This document shows, one piece after another, positions 1 to 7,637 of a DNA stretch of 18,407 bases. The notes under the pieces are model-generated. The model had not been told where the DNA came from, did not search any database, and worked only from the letters and a program-made list of their open reading frames with translations. How positions within the stretch are numbered: the first letter of the stretch is position 1; the number at the start of each line of letters is the position of its first letter. This DNA is from Bacillota bacterium (GTDB lineage Bacteria > Bacillota > Clostridia > Oscillospirales > Ruminococcaceae), in NCBI GenBank assembly GCA_029550985.1, contig JAKPGH010000039.1:1-18407 (forward strand), read 5' to 3'. The translations under genes and the position numbers were made by a program.

Positions 1-152
1 GGGCGCTGAAAAACGCCCAGAAGGACGATGTGCTGATTCTGGCGGGCAAAGGCCACGAGGATTATCAGGTGCTCCCCTACGGCACCATTCACTTTGACGA
101 AAAGGAAATCGTCCTTAAGATTCTAAAAGAGATGGAGGAAAACGCCCAGTGA
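1..152 (+). CDS. murE: MurE, UDP-MurNAc-tripeptide ligase, 3' end only
   Basis: This is the last 49 codons of a Mur ligase; the gene begins outside the window (the reading frame starts at base 3). The visible tail contains the GKGHEDYQ motif, which is typical of the C-terminal domain of MurE, followed by a helical end and a TGA at 150-152. MurE is a cytoplasmic ATP-dependent ligase that adds the third residue (usually meso-diaminopimelate or lysine) to UDP-MurNAc-L-Ala-D-Glu. The motif that decides which amino acid is used lies upstream of the window and cannot be read. The stop overlaps the GTG start of murF (GTGA), so the two are translationally coupled, which supports the MurE assignment. 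Confidence 0.93.
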   Translation, partial: ALKNAQKDDVLILAGKGHEDYQVLPYGTIHFDEKEIVLKILKEMEENAQ

Positions 153-1498
153 CACCTCTGGATATTCGGGATTTGGCCGCCGCGATGGGGGCTTCTTACG
201 ACGGCCCCTCCCGCCCCATTGCCCATATCTGCACCGACACCCGCAACCTTGTTCCCGGCTGTCTCTTTGTGGCGCTGGTGGGGGATAAGTTTGACGGCCA
301 CAACTATATTCCAGAGGCTTTGAAACTGGGGGCCGCCTTTGCGGTTTCCGCCCGCCCCTTTGAGGACAAACGGGTGCTGGTGGTAAAGGACACCCGCCAG
401 GCGTTCCTGGATTTGGCGGGATTTTACCGCCGGAAACTGGGGCTGAAGGTGGTGGCCGTCACCGGCAGCGTCGGCAAAACCACCACCAAGGAAATGGCCG
501 CCTGCGTGCTGGGCAGCGCCTTTTCCACCCTGAAAACCCCCGCCAATTTCAACAACGAGGTGGGGCTTTCCCAGACCATTCTCTCCCTAAATTCCTCCCA
601 CGAGGCGGCGGTGCTGGAACTGGGAGTGGACGCTCCCGGCCAGATGCCGCCCCTTGCCCGCTGCGCATCCCCCGACATCGGCATTGTCACCGGCATCGGG
701 GTCACGCATCTGCAGCAGTTCGGCACCCGCGAGGCCATTCGGGCCGAAAAGCTGGCGCTGGCGGACTCGATGGCAAACGGTGCTCCCCTGCTGCTCTGCG
801 GGGACAACGACCTGCTGGCGGACGTGGAAATGCCCCGCCTGCGGGTGCTCCGCTACGGCATCGATAACCCCGCCAACGACTTCAAGGCTCAAAACCTGCG
901 GGAAGATGGAAGTTCCACCCACTTTGAAATTCTATGGGAGGACGGGGTGTATCCCGCCCAAATTCCCACTCTGGGCAAGCACAACGTCCGCAACGCTCTG
1001 GCAGGCTTTGCAGCCGGAGTGCTGTTGGGGATTGCGCCATCCCAGGCGGCAGCAGCTTTGAAAGGCTACGCCCCCGAGGGGATGCGGCAGAAGGTGGTGT
1101 CCCACAAAGGGCTTACCGTTGTGGAGGACTGCTACAACGCCTCCCCCGATTCCATGGCGGCGGCATTGCATACGTTAAAGTCCATGCCCTGCGCCGGCAA
1201 GCGGATTGCCGTCCTTTCCGACATGCTGGAGCTGGGCAGCCGGGAGGAGGAGGACCACCGCAGGGTGGGGACCATTGCCGCCGGCTGCGCCGACCTTCTC
1301 CTCTGCACCGGAAGCCGCTCGGCCCTCACGGTGGAGGCGGCACGGCAGGCGGGACTTGCGCAGGCCTTTCACTTTCCGGATCAGGACAGCCTTTATCAAG
1401 CCCTGCGCCGGCAGGCGGCCCCCGGAGACGTCCTGTGGTTTAAGGCCAGCCGGGGAATGCATCTGGAGCTCCTTCTCCAGCGGCTTTACGCCGAATAA
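149..1498 (+). CDS. murF: MurF, UDP-MurNAc-tripeptide:D-Ala-D-Ala ligase
   Basis: A 449-residue cytoplasmic Mur ligase, of normal family length. It adds D-Ala-D-Ala to UDP-MurNAc-tripeptide using ATP, the last cytoplasmic step before MraY. The ATP-binding loop TGSVGKTTTKE is at about residues 105-115, NNEVGLSQT at 135-143, the LELGVDAPGQM segment at 156-166, the DCYNASPDSM segment of the central and C-terminal domains at 327-336, and LSDMLELG at 356-363. The start is a GTG at 149, overlapping the murE stop, with GGAGG at 134-138 inside murE. The downstream gap to mraY is 100 nt with no evident terminator, so the operon probably continues. The order murE-murF-mraY is standard for the dcw cluster. 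Confidence 0.96.
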   Translation: MTPLDIRDLAAAMGASYDGPSRPIAHICTDTRNLVPGCLFVALVGDKFDGHNYIPEALKLGAAFAVSARPFEDKRVLVVKDTRQAFLDLAGFYRRKLGLKVVAVTGSVGKTTTKEMAACVLGSAFSTLKTPANFNNEVGLSQTILSLNSSHEAAVLELGVDAPGQMPPLARCASPDIGIVTGIGVTHLQQFGTREAIRAEKLALADSMANGAPLLLCGDNDLLADVEMPRLRVLRYGIDNPANDFKAQNLREDGSSTHFEILWEDGVYPAQIPTLGKHNVRNALAGFAAGVLLGIAPSQAAAALKGYAPEGMRQKVVSHKGLTVVEDCYNASPDSMAAALHTLKSMPCAGKRIAVLSDMLELGSREEEDHRRVGTIAAGCADLLLCTGSRSALTVEAARQAGLAQAFHFPDQDSLYQALRRQAAPGDVLWFKASRGMHLELLLQRLYAE

Positions 1499-1598
1499 AT
1501 TTTGCAGGCATGGCCTTACATTCGACAAATTATTTCCTTTTGCTGTTACACAATAACCTATTGAGCCCGTTTTTATCAAAACCACGGAGGAAACACCC

Positions 1599-2621
1599 AT
1601 GACCAATCTTCCGGTCGTCACTGCCGCAGTCATATCCTTTGGCCTGACAGCCCTGACCGGCTTCTGGCTGATTCCCGTTTTGCGCCGTCTCAAATACGGC
1701 CAGACCATTTTGGACATCGGTCCCAAATGGCATATGAAAAAACAAGGCATTCCCACCATGGGGGGGCTGATGTTTATCGGCGGCGCAACGCTGGCCATTC
1801 TGGCGAGCTTTTTCATGCTGGCCACCAGCCCGGGAGAGGAAACCGCCTCGGTGCGGGGCGGCATGGCGGTCATTTTGGGGCTGATTATGTCGCTGGCATT
1901 CGGCATGGTGGGCTTTGTGGACGACTACATTAAGGTCATCAAAAAGCGGAACCTGGGACTGAACGCCAAGCAGAAGATGATCATGCAGTTTTTCATCGCC
2001 ATCCTCTACCTGGCCGGCCTGTGGCTTGCGGGCGAGCGGTCCACCGTGGTGTTTGTCCCCTTCTGGCGTCCCGTGGACCTGGGGATTTTCTACCATCCCC
2101 TGGCGGTACTGGGCATTGTCTATCTGGTGAATGTGGTCAACATCACCGACGGCATCGACGGTTTGTGTTCCTCCGTCACCTTCGTGGCTGCGTTGGGCTT
2201 TTTGGCCATCGCCACTCTCTGGCAAAGCAACGGCATGGCGATGTACGCCGCCGCTTTGGCTGGAGGGTGTCTTGGATTTTTGATTTGGAACTTCTATCCC
2301 GCCAAGGTCTTTATGGGAGACACCGGCTCCCTGTTTTTGGGGGGCATGGTGGTGGCGCTGGCTTTTGGCCTGCGCATTCCCATATTCCTGATCTTTATGG
2401 GCATTATCTATATTGTGGAGGGCCTTTCGGTCCTGATTCAGATGGGGTGGTTCAAATACACCAAGCGCCGGTACGGTCAGGGACGCCGGCTCTTCAAAAT
2501 GAGCCCCATCCACCATCACTTTGAAATGTCGGGCTGGAGCGAAACCAAAATTGTGGCGGTCTTCTCCCTGATTGAGCTGATCGGCTGCTGCCTGGCCCTG
2601 TGGGCGGTGTATCGCCTGTAG
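1599..2621 (+). CDS. mraY: MraY, phospho-MurNAc-pentapeptide transferase
   Basis: A 340-residue polytopic membrane enzyme that transfers phospho-MurNAc-pentapeptide from UDP to undecaprenyl phosphate, making lipid I on the inner face of the membrane. Hallmarks are the acidic pair in VDDYIK (Asp108-Asp109), NITDGIDGL at 181-189, FMGDTGSLF with Asp241, and the histidine-rich SPIHHHFE at 302-309. About ten hydrophobic segments can be seen. The ATG is preceded by GGAGG (1586-1590) at an 8-nt spacing. Length and order of motifs match the family with no disruption. The next gene in most bacteria would be murD; here ftsW follows after 47 nt. Confidence 0.97.
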   Translation: MTNLPVVTAAVISFGLTALTGFWLIPVLRRLKYGQTILDIGPKWHMKKQGIPTMGGLMFIGGATLAILASFFMLATSPGEETASVRGGMAVILGLIMSLAFGMVGFVDDYIKVIKKRNLGLNAKQKMIMQFFIAILYLAGLWLAGERSTVVFVPFWRPVDLGIFYHPLAVLGIVYLVNVVNITDGIDGLCSSVTFVAALGFLAIATLWQSNGMAMYAAALAGGCLGFLIWNFYPAKVFMGDTGSLFLGGMVVALAFGLRIPIFLIFMGIIYIVEGLSVLIQMGWFKYTKRRYGQGRRLFKMSPIHHHFEMSGWSETKIVAVFSLIELIGCCLALWAVYRL

Positions 2622-2668
2622 ACCCGCAAGGCAGAGCTATCCATCAAATTGCAAAGGAGTGAGGCGAT

Positions 2669-3889
2669 ATGTCAACCAGAGCCCTGGGCTCCGATGACCG
2701 TCTGCCCCGCCGCCAGAATCCTGCCGCCGACCGGCAGCAAAAACCCGCTTCTCATAAAAAAAAGAGCGTTCTTTCCTTCTTCAACGTCAAAGCCGGAGGG
2801 GTGGACCTCACTTTTTTGATTTTGGTGCTGCTGCTTCTCACCATCGGGTTGATTATGCTCTTTTCCGCCAGCTACGCCAACGCCCTGTATTACCGCAACA
2901 ACTCCTACGCCTTTATCTCCAACCAGCTGGTGTTTGCCACGGTGGGCGTTGTGCTGATGCTGATGATTTCCACCGTCAACTACAAGGTGCTGGAACGGCT
3001 GGCGTGGCTGATTATGGGAATCAGCATCCTGCTGCTGATTGTGGTGCTGTTCTGCCCCCCCATCAACAACGCCCGGCGGTGGATTCCCCTGCCCTTCTTT
3101 AACGTGCAGCCTTCGGAAATTGCCAAGTTTGCCGTCGTCATTGTCTTTGCCCATCTGGCTGTGGTGAACCAGCACCGGATGGATACCTTCCGGTACGGGG
3201 TGTTGCCCTTTGTCTCCATCCTGGCGGTGCTGGCCGCCCTCATCGTGGCGGAGCCCCACCTTTCCGGCACCATTCTGGTGCTGGCCATCGGCGCCATTAT
3301 GATGCTCATCGGCGGTACCAACATGAAATGGTTTGTGCTGGCCGCCATCATCGGTATAGCGTTGATTGGCATTCTCATTATGATTCCCGGCGTGCTGGAA
3401 TACGCCCAGGAGCGTTTGTCCACCTGGCGGGACCCCTTCGCCGACCCTCGGGACAGCGGTTTCCAGACCATTCAGTCCCTTTTTGCCATCGGCTCCGGAG
3501 GGCTGATGGGGGTGGGAATCGGCAATTCCCGTCAAAAATACCTGTACCTGCCCGAACCCCAAAACGACTTTATCTTTTCCATCGTCTGCGAGGAACTGGG
3601 GTTTGTGGGGGCTTCCTTCATCCTCATTCTCTTCGCGCTGCTCATCTGGCGGGGGTTTGTCATCGGCATGCGCTGCAAGGACCGCTTTGGCGCTTTGGTA
3701 GCCGTGGGCTTGACAGCCCAGGTCGGGTTGCAAACCATCCTCAACATCATGGTGGTCACCAACACCATACCCAACACGGGGGTTTCCCTGCCCTTCTTCT
3801 CCTACGGCGGCTCTTCTCTGGTCATGCTGCTCTGCCAGATGGGGGTAGTGCTGGCCATTTCCCGTCAGGCCACCATGGAAAAAGTGTAG
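2669..3889 (+). CDS. ftsW: FtsW/SpoVE-type SEDS peptidoglycan glycosyltransferase
   Basis: A 406-residue SEDS family membrane protein that polymerises lipid II into glycan strands, working with a class B penicillin-binding protein. The first 45 residues are a basic cytoplasmic tail, then about ten hydrophobic helices begin near residue 46. SEDS signatures are WRDPFADP at 253-260, SLFAIGSGGLMGVGIGNSRQ at 270-289, the extracytoplasmic loop LPEPQNDFIFS with the conserved Asp300, EELGFVGA at 308-315, and GVSLPFFSYGGSSL at 371-384. AGGAG at 2655-2659 sits 9 nt before the ATG. Position between mraY and murG points to the divisome enzyme FtsW. The sporulation paralogue SpoVE occupies this place in Bacillus and sequence alone does not separate the two. 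Confidence 0.93.
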   Translation: MSTRALGSDDRLPRRQNPAADRQQKPASHKKKSVLSFFNVKAGGVDLTFLILVLLLLTIGLIMLFSASYANALYYRNNSYAFISNQLVFATVGVVLMLMISTVNYKVLERLAWLIMGISILLLIVVLFCPPINNARRWIPLPFFNVQPSEIAKFAVVIVFAHLAVVNQHRMDTFRYGVLPFVSILAVLAALIVAEPHLSGTILVLAIGAIMMLIGGTNMKWFVLAAIIGIALIGILIMIPGVLEYAQERLSTWRDPFADPRDSGFQTIQSLFAIGSGGLMGVGIGNSRQKYLYLPEPQNDFIFSIVCEELGFVGASFILILFALLIWRGFVIGMRCKDRFGALVAVGLTAQVGLQTILNIMVVTNTIPNTGVSLPFFSYGGSSLVMLLCQMGVVLAISRQATMEKV

Positions 3890-3931
3890 CTTTACTCATT
3901 TTGATTATCACCGGGCAAAGGAGCGAATACA

Positions 3932-5062
3932 ATGCCCATCCGAATTCTGTTTGCCTGCGGCGGCACCGCCGGCCATATCAACCCGGCGCTGGCTGTGGCG
4001 GGAGTTTTGAAAAAAAAGCACCCGGATACCCAAATCCTCTTTGCCGGAAATCCCAAAGGGATGGAGGCCCGCCTGGTTTCGGCGGCGGGTTACGACTTCG
4101 CCCCCATCCACGTGCTGGGCTTTCAGCGGAAGCTGACCCTCCACAACTTGAAAAACAACGTCATGGCGGCGGCATACCTGCTCACCGCTTCCCAGCGGGC
4201 CGCCAAAATCATCCGGGATTTTTCCCCCAACGTCTGCATGGGCACCGGGGGTTACGTCAGCGGCCCCGTGGTGCGCCAGGCCGCCAAGATGGGCATTCCC
4301 ACCCTGACTCACGAGCAGAACGCCTTTCCCGGTGTCACCACCAAGCTGCTCACCCGCTATGTGGACAAGGTGCTGCTGGCCGTCCCCGAGGCCATGGATT
4401 ACCTCCCCCCCAAAGTCCATGACCGGTGCGTTATCACCGGCAACCCGGTGCGGCAGGAAATCCTCCTGGCCGACCGCAAGGCCGCCCGCCAAAAAATGGG
4501 GATTGGAGACCGCATCTGCCTGCTCAGCTTTGGAGGCAGCCTCGGCGCCCAGCAAATCAACCAATCCATCGCCGACGTGATGGCCTGGCATGCCGGCAAG
4601 GGAAGAATTCACCACATCCACGCCACCGGGCAGTACGGGGTGGAGCTGTTCCCCCGGCTGTTACGGGAGCGGGGGGTCAATCCCCAGGGGGACCCCCATC
4701 TGGATATTCGCACCTACATCGACGACATGCCCGACTGTCTGGCGGCCGCCGATTTGGTCATCTGCCGTTCGGGGGCCATTTCCCTTTCCGAACTGCAGGC
4801 GGCGGGCAAAGCCTCCATTTTAATCCCCTCCCCCAACGTGGCGGAAAACCATCAGTACCACAACGCCATGGTGATGGTTTCAAAGAACGCCGCCCTCATC
4901 ATCGAGGAGAAGGATTTGACGGGAGCCCGTCTGATTCAGGTCATTGAAGATGTGATTTCCGACCCTCAGGAGCTGCGAAATATCGGAAAAAACGCGGCAT
5001 CCATGGCCATTATTGATTCCGCCGAGCGCATTTGCAGTCAAATCGAAGAGCTGATTTCATAA
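3932..5062 (+). CDS. murG: MurG, lipid II-forming GlcNAc transferase
   Basis: A 376-residue GT-B fold glycosyltransferase that adds GlcNAc from UDP-GlcNAc to lipid I, giving lipid II on the cytoplasmic face of the membrane. The N-terminal domain carries the glycine-rich GCGGTAGHINPALAVA loop at 10-23, GTGGYVSGPVV at 104-114 and THEQNAFPG at 126-134. The C-terminal nucleotide-sugar domain carries ITGNPVRQE (168-176), LSFGGSLGAQQIN (198-210) and the CRSGAISLSEL helix (278-288), followed by NVAENHQYHNA (302-312). An AAAGGAG ribosome site ends at 3923 before the ATG. Length is close to the usual 360-380. There is a 172-nt gap before murA, larger than other gaps in the cluster. Confidence 0.97.
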   Translation: MPIRILFACGGTAGHINPALAVAGVLKKKHPDTQILFAGNPKGMEARLVSAAGYDFAPIHVLGFQRKLTLHNLKNNVMAAAYLLTASQRAAKIIRDFSPNVCMGTGGYVSGPVVRQAAKMGIPTLTHEQNAFPGVTTKLLTRYVDKVLLAVPEAMDYLPPKVHDRCVITGNPVRQEILLADRKAARQKMGIGDRICLLSFGGSLGAQQINQSIADVMAWHAGKGRIHHIHATGQYGVELFPRLLRERGVNPQGDPHLDIRTYIDDMPDCLAAADLVICRSGAISLSELQAAGKASILIPSPNVAENHQYHNAMVMVSKNAALIIEEKDLTGARLIQVIEDVISDPQELRNIGKNAASMAIIDSAERICSQIEELIS

Positions 5063-5148
5063 ATTTTCAAAAACGGGTTCTTTTTACGCTTTTTTGAGCC
5101 GTCAACGGGGCCTTTATCACCACTTCCCACCCTTTTGCATAGTATAGC

Positions 5149-5213
5149 TTGCAGGGATGAAGAAGCCTTTCGGACTGAAATCCGGCCGGCTTGTACGATT
5201 TTCCGCCCTGCAA
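5149..5213 (+). promoter_or_regulatory. Possible folded leader of murA
   Basis: A perfect 8-bp inverted repeat, TTGCAGGG at 5149-5156 and CCCTGCAA at 5206-5213, encloses an inner imperfect hairpin (AAGCC with GGCTT, then CGGA with TCCG, loop CTGAAA) between about 5164 and 5193. The RNA fold would end about 5 nt before the murA ribosome site (AAGGAAAGGGTGG, from 5218). No run of T follows, so this is not a standard terminator. A translation-control leader or a chance fold are both possible; a match to a known riboswitch class is not recognised. Confidence 0.3.
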
Positions 5214-5234
5214 TGTAAGGAAAGGGTGGAAAAA

Positions 5235-6491
5235 ATGTCTAAATTCATCATTGACGGCGGCAGAAAGCTGACAGGTGAACTGACAATCCACGGTGCCAAG
5301 AATTCCGTACTGCCGATTTTGGCGGCGACACTGTTAATCGATCACAGCACGATACATAACTGTCCAAGTCTTACCGACGTAGATGCTTCCTTCAACATCC
5401 TGACCAACCTGGGTTGCCAGGTGGTGCGGGAAGGGAACAGTGTAACCGTTCAGACCCAGGGCATGAACGGCTGCACCATTCCGGAGCATCTGATGCGGGA
5501 AATGCGCTCTTCCATTGTGTTTTTGGGGGCAGTTGTGGCTCGTTGCGGCAAAGCCGTTATTTCCATGCCCGGCGGCTGCGAACTGGGCCCCCGTCCCATT
5601 GACCTGCATCTTTCCTCTTTGGAAAAGCTGGGGGTCACCATCAAAGAAGATCACGGGTACCTCAACTGCACCGTGGAGGACAAATTGCGGGGAGCCACCA
5701 TCTCCCTTCCCTTCCCCAGTGTGGGAGCCACTGAGAACATCATGCTGGCCGCCTGTACCGCCGAAGGGGAAACGATTATCCACAACCCCGCCCGGGAACC
5801 CGAAATTGTGGATTTGGCCAATTTCCTACAGCGGGCCGGAGCCCGCATTCACATCGGTGAAAACGGAACCATCTACATTCAGGGCGTCAAGAAGCTGTAT
5901 CCCACCGAGCACACCGTCATTCCCGACCGGATTGCGGCGGCCACCTACCTGTGCTGCACCGCCATCACCGGCGGCGAAGTGCTGCTGAAAAACGTCATGC
6001 CCCAACATTTGACGGCGGTATTCCCGGTGTTGGAGGAGGCGGGTTGCCGACTCCGCTGCGCGGGCGGAACCATTCATCTGGAAGGTCCCCAACGGCCCCG
6101 CCCTTTGCGGATGGTGCGCACCATGCCCTATCCCGGTTTTCCCACCGACGCCCAGTCCCCCATGATGGCGCTGAGCTGCATTGCCTCCGGGACCTCGGTG
6201 TTGGTAGAGAACATCTTTGAAAACCGCTACAAGCACGCCTACGAGTTGACCCGCATGGGCGCCAGAATCCATCTGGAAGGCCGTGTGGCGGTGGTGGAAG
6301 GTGTGCCCAAACTTCACGGGGCGCGGGTGGTCTGCACCGACCTGCGGGGAGGCGCCGCCCTGTGCTGTGCCGCCCTGGCGGCGGAAGGACAAAGCGAAGT
6401 GACCAAGATCAACCATATCGAGCGGGGTTATCAAGATTTTGACAAAAACTTAAGAAGCCTTGGTGCTATAATTAAAAAGGTTTCTGAATAG
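5235..6491 (+). CDS. murA: MurA, UDP-GlcNAc enolpyruvyl transferase
   Basis: A 418-residue enzyme that transfers enolpyruvate from PEP to UDP-GlcNAc, the committed step of peptidoglycan synthesis and the target of fosfomycin. With the start at 5235 the residues fall on the Escherichia coli numbering: Lys22-Asn23, the catalytic Cys115 in MPGGCELGPRP, Arg120, Asp305 in PGFPTDAQS, Arg331 and Arg397. This is the reason to choose 5235 over the in-frame ATG at 5157, which would add 26 residues not seen in the family; GGAAAGGGTGG lies just upstream of 5235. Cys115 rather than Asp predicts fosfomycin sensitivity at the target. Firmicutes often carry two MurA paralogues; which one this is cannot be told here. 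Confidence 0.96.
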   Translation: MSKFIIDGGRKLTGELTIHGAKNSVLPILAATLLIDHSTIHNCPSLTDVDASFNILTNLGCQVVREGNSVTVQTQGMNGCTIPEHLMREMRSSIVFLGAVVARCGKAVISMPGGCELGPRPIDLHLSSLEKLGVTIKEDHGYLNCTVEDKLRGATISLPFPSVGATENIMLAACTAEGETIIHNPAREPEIVDLANFLQRAGARIHIGENGTIYIQGVKKLYPTEHTVIPDRIAAATYLCCTAITGGEVLLKNVMPQHLTAVFPVLEEAGCRLRCAGGTIHLEGPQRPRPLRMVRTMPYPGFPTDAQSPMMALSCIASGTSVLVENIFENRYKHAYELTRMGARIHLEGRVAVVEGVPKLHGARVVCTDLRGGAALCCAALAAEGQSEVTKINHIERGYQDFDKNLRSLGAIIKKVSE

Positions 6492-6541
6492 CAATACGCT
6501 GCCGACGCAGCCATATCTGGGATCATTTTGGAGGAAACAAC

Positions 6542-7495
6542 GTGTCGAGGAAGAGGAATAAAACGCCGAGTTCCCGGGTGGGTACCCGGGACAAAACTCC
6601 GGCTCGTCAGCAGGCCAGGCGCAGAAGAAGGCGCACCGGCAGGCGGACACTGCATTATCTGCTCCTGTTGTTCCTGGTGACAGGCGCCGGAGCAGTCCTC
6701 TCCCTCACCGTTTTCTTTAAAATCGAGGATATTCAGGTGATCGGGGTCGACCGATACGAACCCGACCGCATCATTGCAGTGTCCGGCATCCAAATTGGGG
6801 ACAACCTGCTGCGTATTCCCACCGAAGAGGTGGAAAAAGAGATTCTGGAAACCTTTCCCTACATCGAAAGCGTCAAAGTGGTGCGGCGTTTTCCCCCGCG
6901 GGTGGAGCTGCAGGTGACCCAGTGCACCCCCTCGGCGGCGGTGCTGGACGGCAATTTGCTGGGCCTCATCACCCGGGAGGGAAAACTGTTGGAAACGGGG
7001 GACCTCTATATTCCCCCTGAAATTCCCATCATCAAGGGGTTGAGTTTGGACGGGTTCGCCCCCGGCGATTTGCTGGGAACCGACGACCACCCCGAAAACC
7101 AGGAGCGGCTGCGGATGCTGGACTATCTGCTGGATGCCGCCGAAAAAACCGGCTTTGGCCCCATTACCAACGTGGACGTCAGCGACCGGCTCAACATGAA
7201 GATGGTTTACGAAGCCCGGCTGGTGCTGGAGCTTGGCAGCGAAGCGGACATGGAGTACAAGCTCACCTTCTTAAAGGAAGTCATCGACGACCTGGGGCCG
7301 GAGGACCAGGCCAAACTGGATGCCACCAATGTCCGCAACAAACGGATTCTGGTCAAGTGGGGCAAGGTGGAAAACGGCGTCTTTACACCCCTTCCAAACA
7401 ATTCCAAGCCAGCCCTGGAAAGCGGGCAGGAAGAAACACCAAAGGAAGGTTCCGCCGCCGTTACCAGCACTTCCCCCGAAGGACAAACACCATAA
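6542..7495 (+). CDS. ftsQ: FtsQ/DivIB family divisome protein
   Basis: A 317-residue bitopic membrane protein of the divisome. Residues 1-36 are a very basic cytoplasmic tail, a single transmembrane helix spans about 37-59, a POTRA domain follows at about 60-128 (IEDIQVIGVDRYEPDRI at the start, FPYIESVKVVRRFPPRVEL near its end), then the beta domain to about 275 and a low-complexity acidic and proline-containing tail. In Firmicutes the protein is called DivIB; it forms a complex with FtsL and DivIC and helps control septal synthesis. The start is GTG at 6542 with GGAGG at 6530-6534. Placement after murA and before ftsZ agrees. The gene lies 50 nt after murA with no terminator seen. Confidence 0.9.
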   Translation: MSRKRNKTPSSRVGTRDKTPARQQARRRRRRTGRRTLHYLLLLFLVTGAGAVLSLTVFFKIEDIQVIGVDRYEPDRIIAVSGIQIGDNLLRIPTEEVEKEILETFPYIESVKVVRRFPPRVELQVTQCTPSAAVLDGNLLGLITREGKLLETGDLYIPPEIPIIKGLSLDGFAPGDLLGTDDHPENQERLRMLDYLLDAAEKTGFGPITNVDVSDRLNMKMVYEARLVLELGSEADMEYKLTFLKEVIDDLGPEDQAKLDATNVRNKRILVKWGKVENGVFTPLPNNSKPALESGQEETPKEGSAAVTSTSPEGQTP

Positions 7496-7509
7496 TGATA
7501 CGAAAAAAA

Positions 7510-7546
7510 TCAATCTTGCTATATTGTGTTTTCACGCAAGATTTGA
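7510..7546. repeat. Inverted repeat between ftsQ and ftsZ
   Basis: AATCTTGC at 7512-7519 and GCAAGATT at 7536-7543 are perfect 8-bp arms around a 16-nt loop; two further pairs form on either side of one bulged T, giving 10 bp. No T-run follows on the + strand, although a run of seven A's precedes it, so only a minus-strand terminator would fit and there is no minus-strand gene here. It could be a regulator binding site or RNA end stabiliser placed just before the ftsZ promoter. Confidence 0.4.
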
Positions 7547-7574
7547 TAAAGTAATAAAGAGTATGGTTATTTGG

Positions 7575-7583
7575 TGTTATAAT
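7575..7583 (+). promoter_or_regulatory. Extended -10 promoter for ftsZ
   Basis: TGTTATAAT at 7575-7583 is a perfect extended -10 element (TGn followed by TATAAT). The matching -35 position, 7555-7560, reads TAAAGA and is poor, as often tolerated with an extended -10. Transcription would begin near 7590, leaving a leader of about 48 nt before the ftsZ ATG. This gives ftsZ expression independent of the upstream wall genes. Confidence 0.65.
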
Positions 7584-7637
7584 ACGATAGTTTAATGTGA
7601 AATAAGGAAATTGAAATACATATTGGGAGGCGCCAAA

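Noticed and set aside
1499..1598. Possible promoter or terminator between murF and mraY
   Set aside because: No acceptable -35/-10 pair at proper spacing and no hairpin with T-run was found.
1530..2519. Very long minus-strand open frame opposite mraY, and similar ones opposite ftsW, scfB and tgt
   Set aside because: They are His/Gln/Gly-rich mirror frames of GC-rich genes, with no ribosome sites or family motifs.
5157..5234. Longer murA start giving a 26-residue N-terminal extension
   Set aside because: The extension resembles nothing in MurA, lacks a good ribosome site, and with the 5235 start all catalytic residues fall on the standard numbering.
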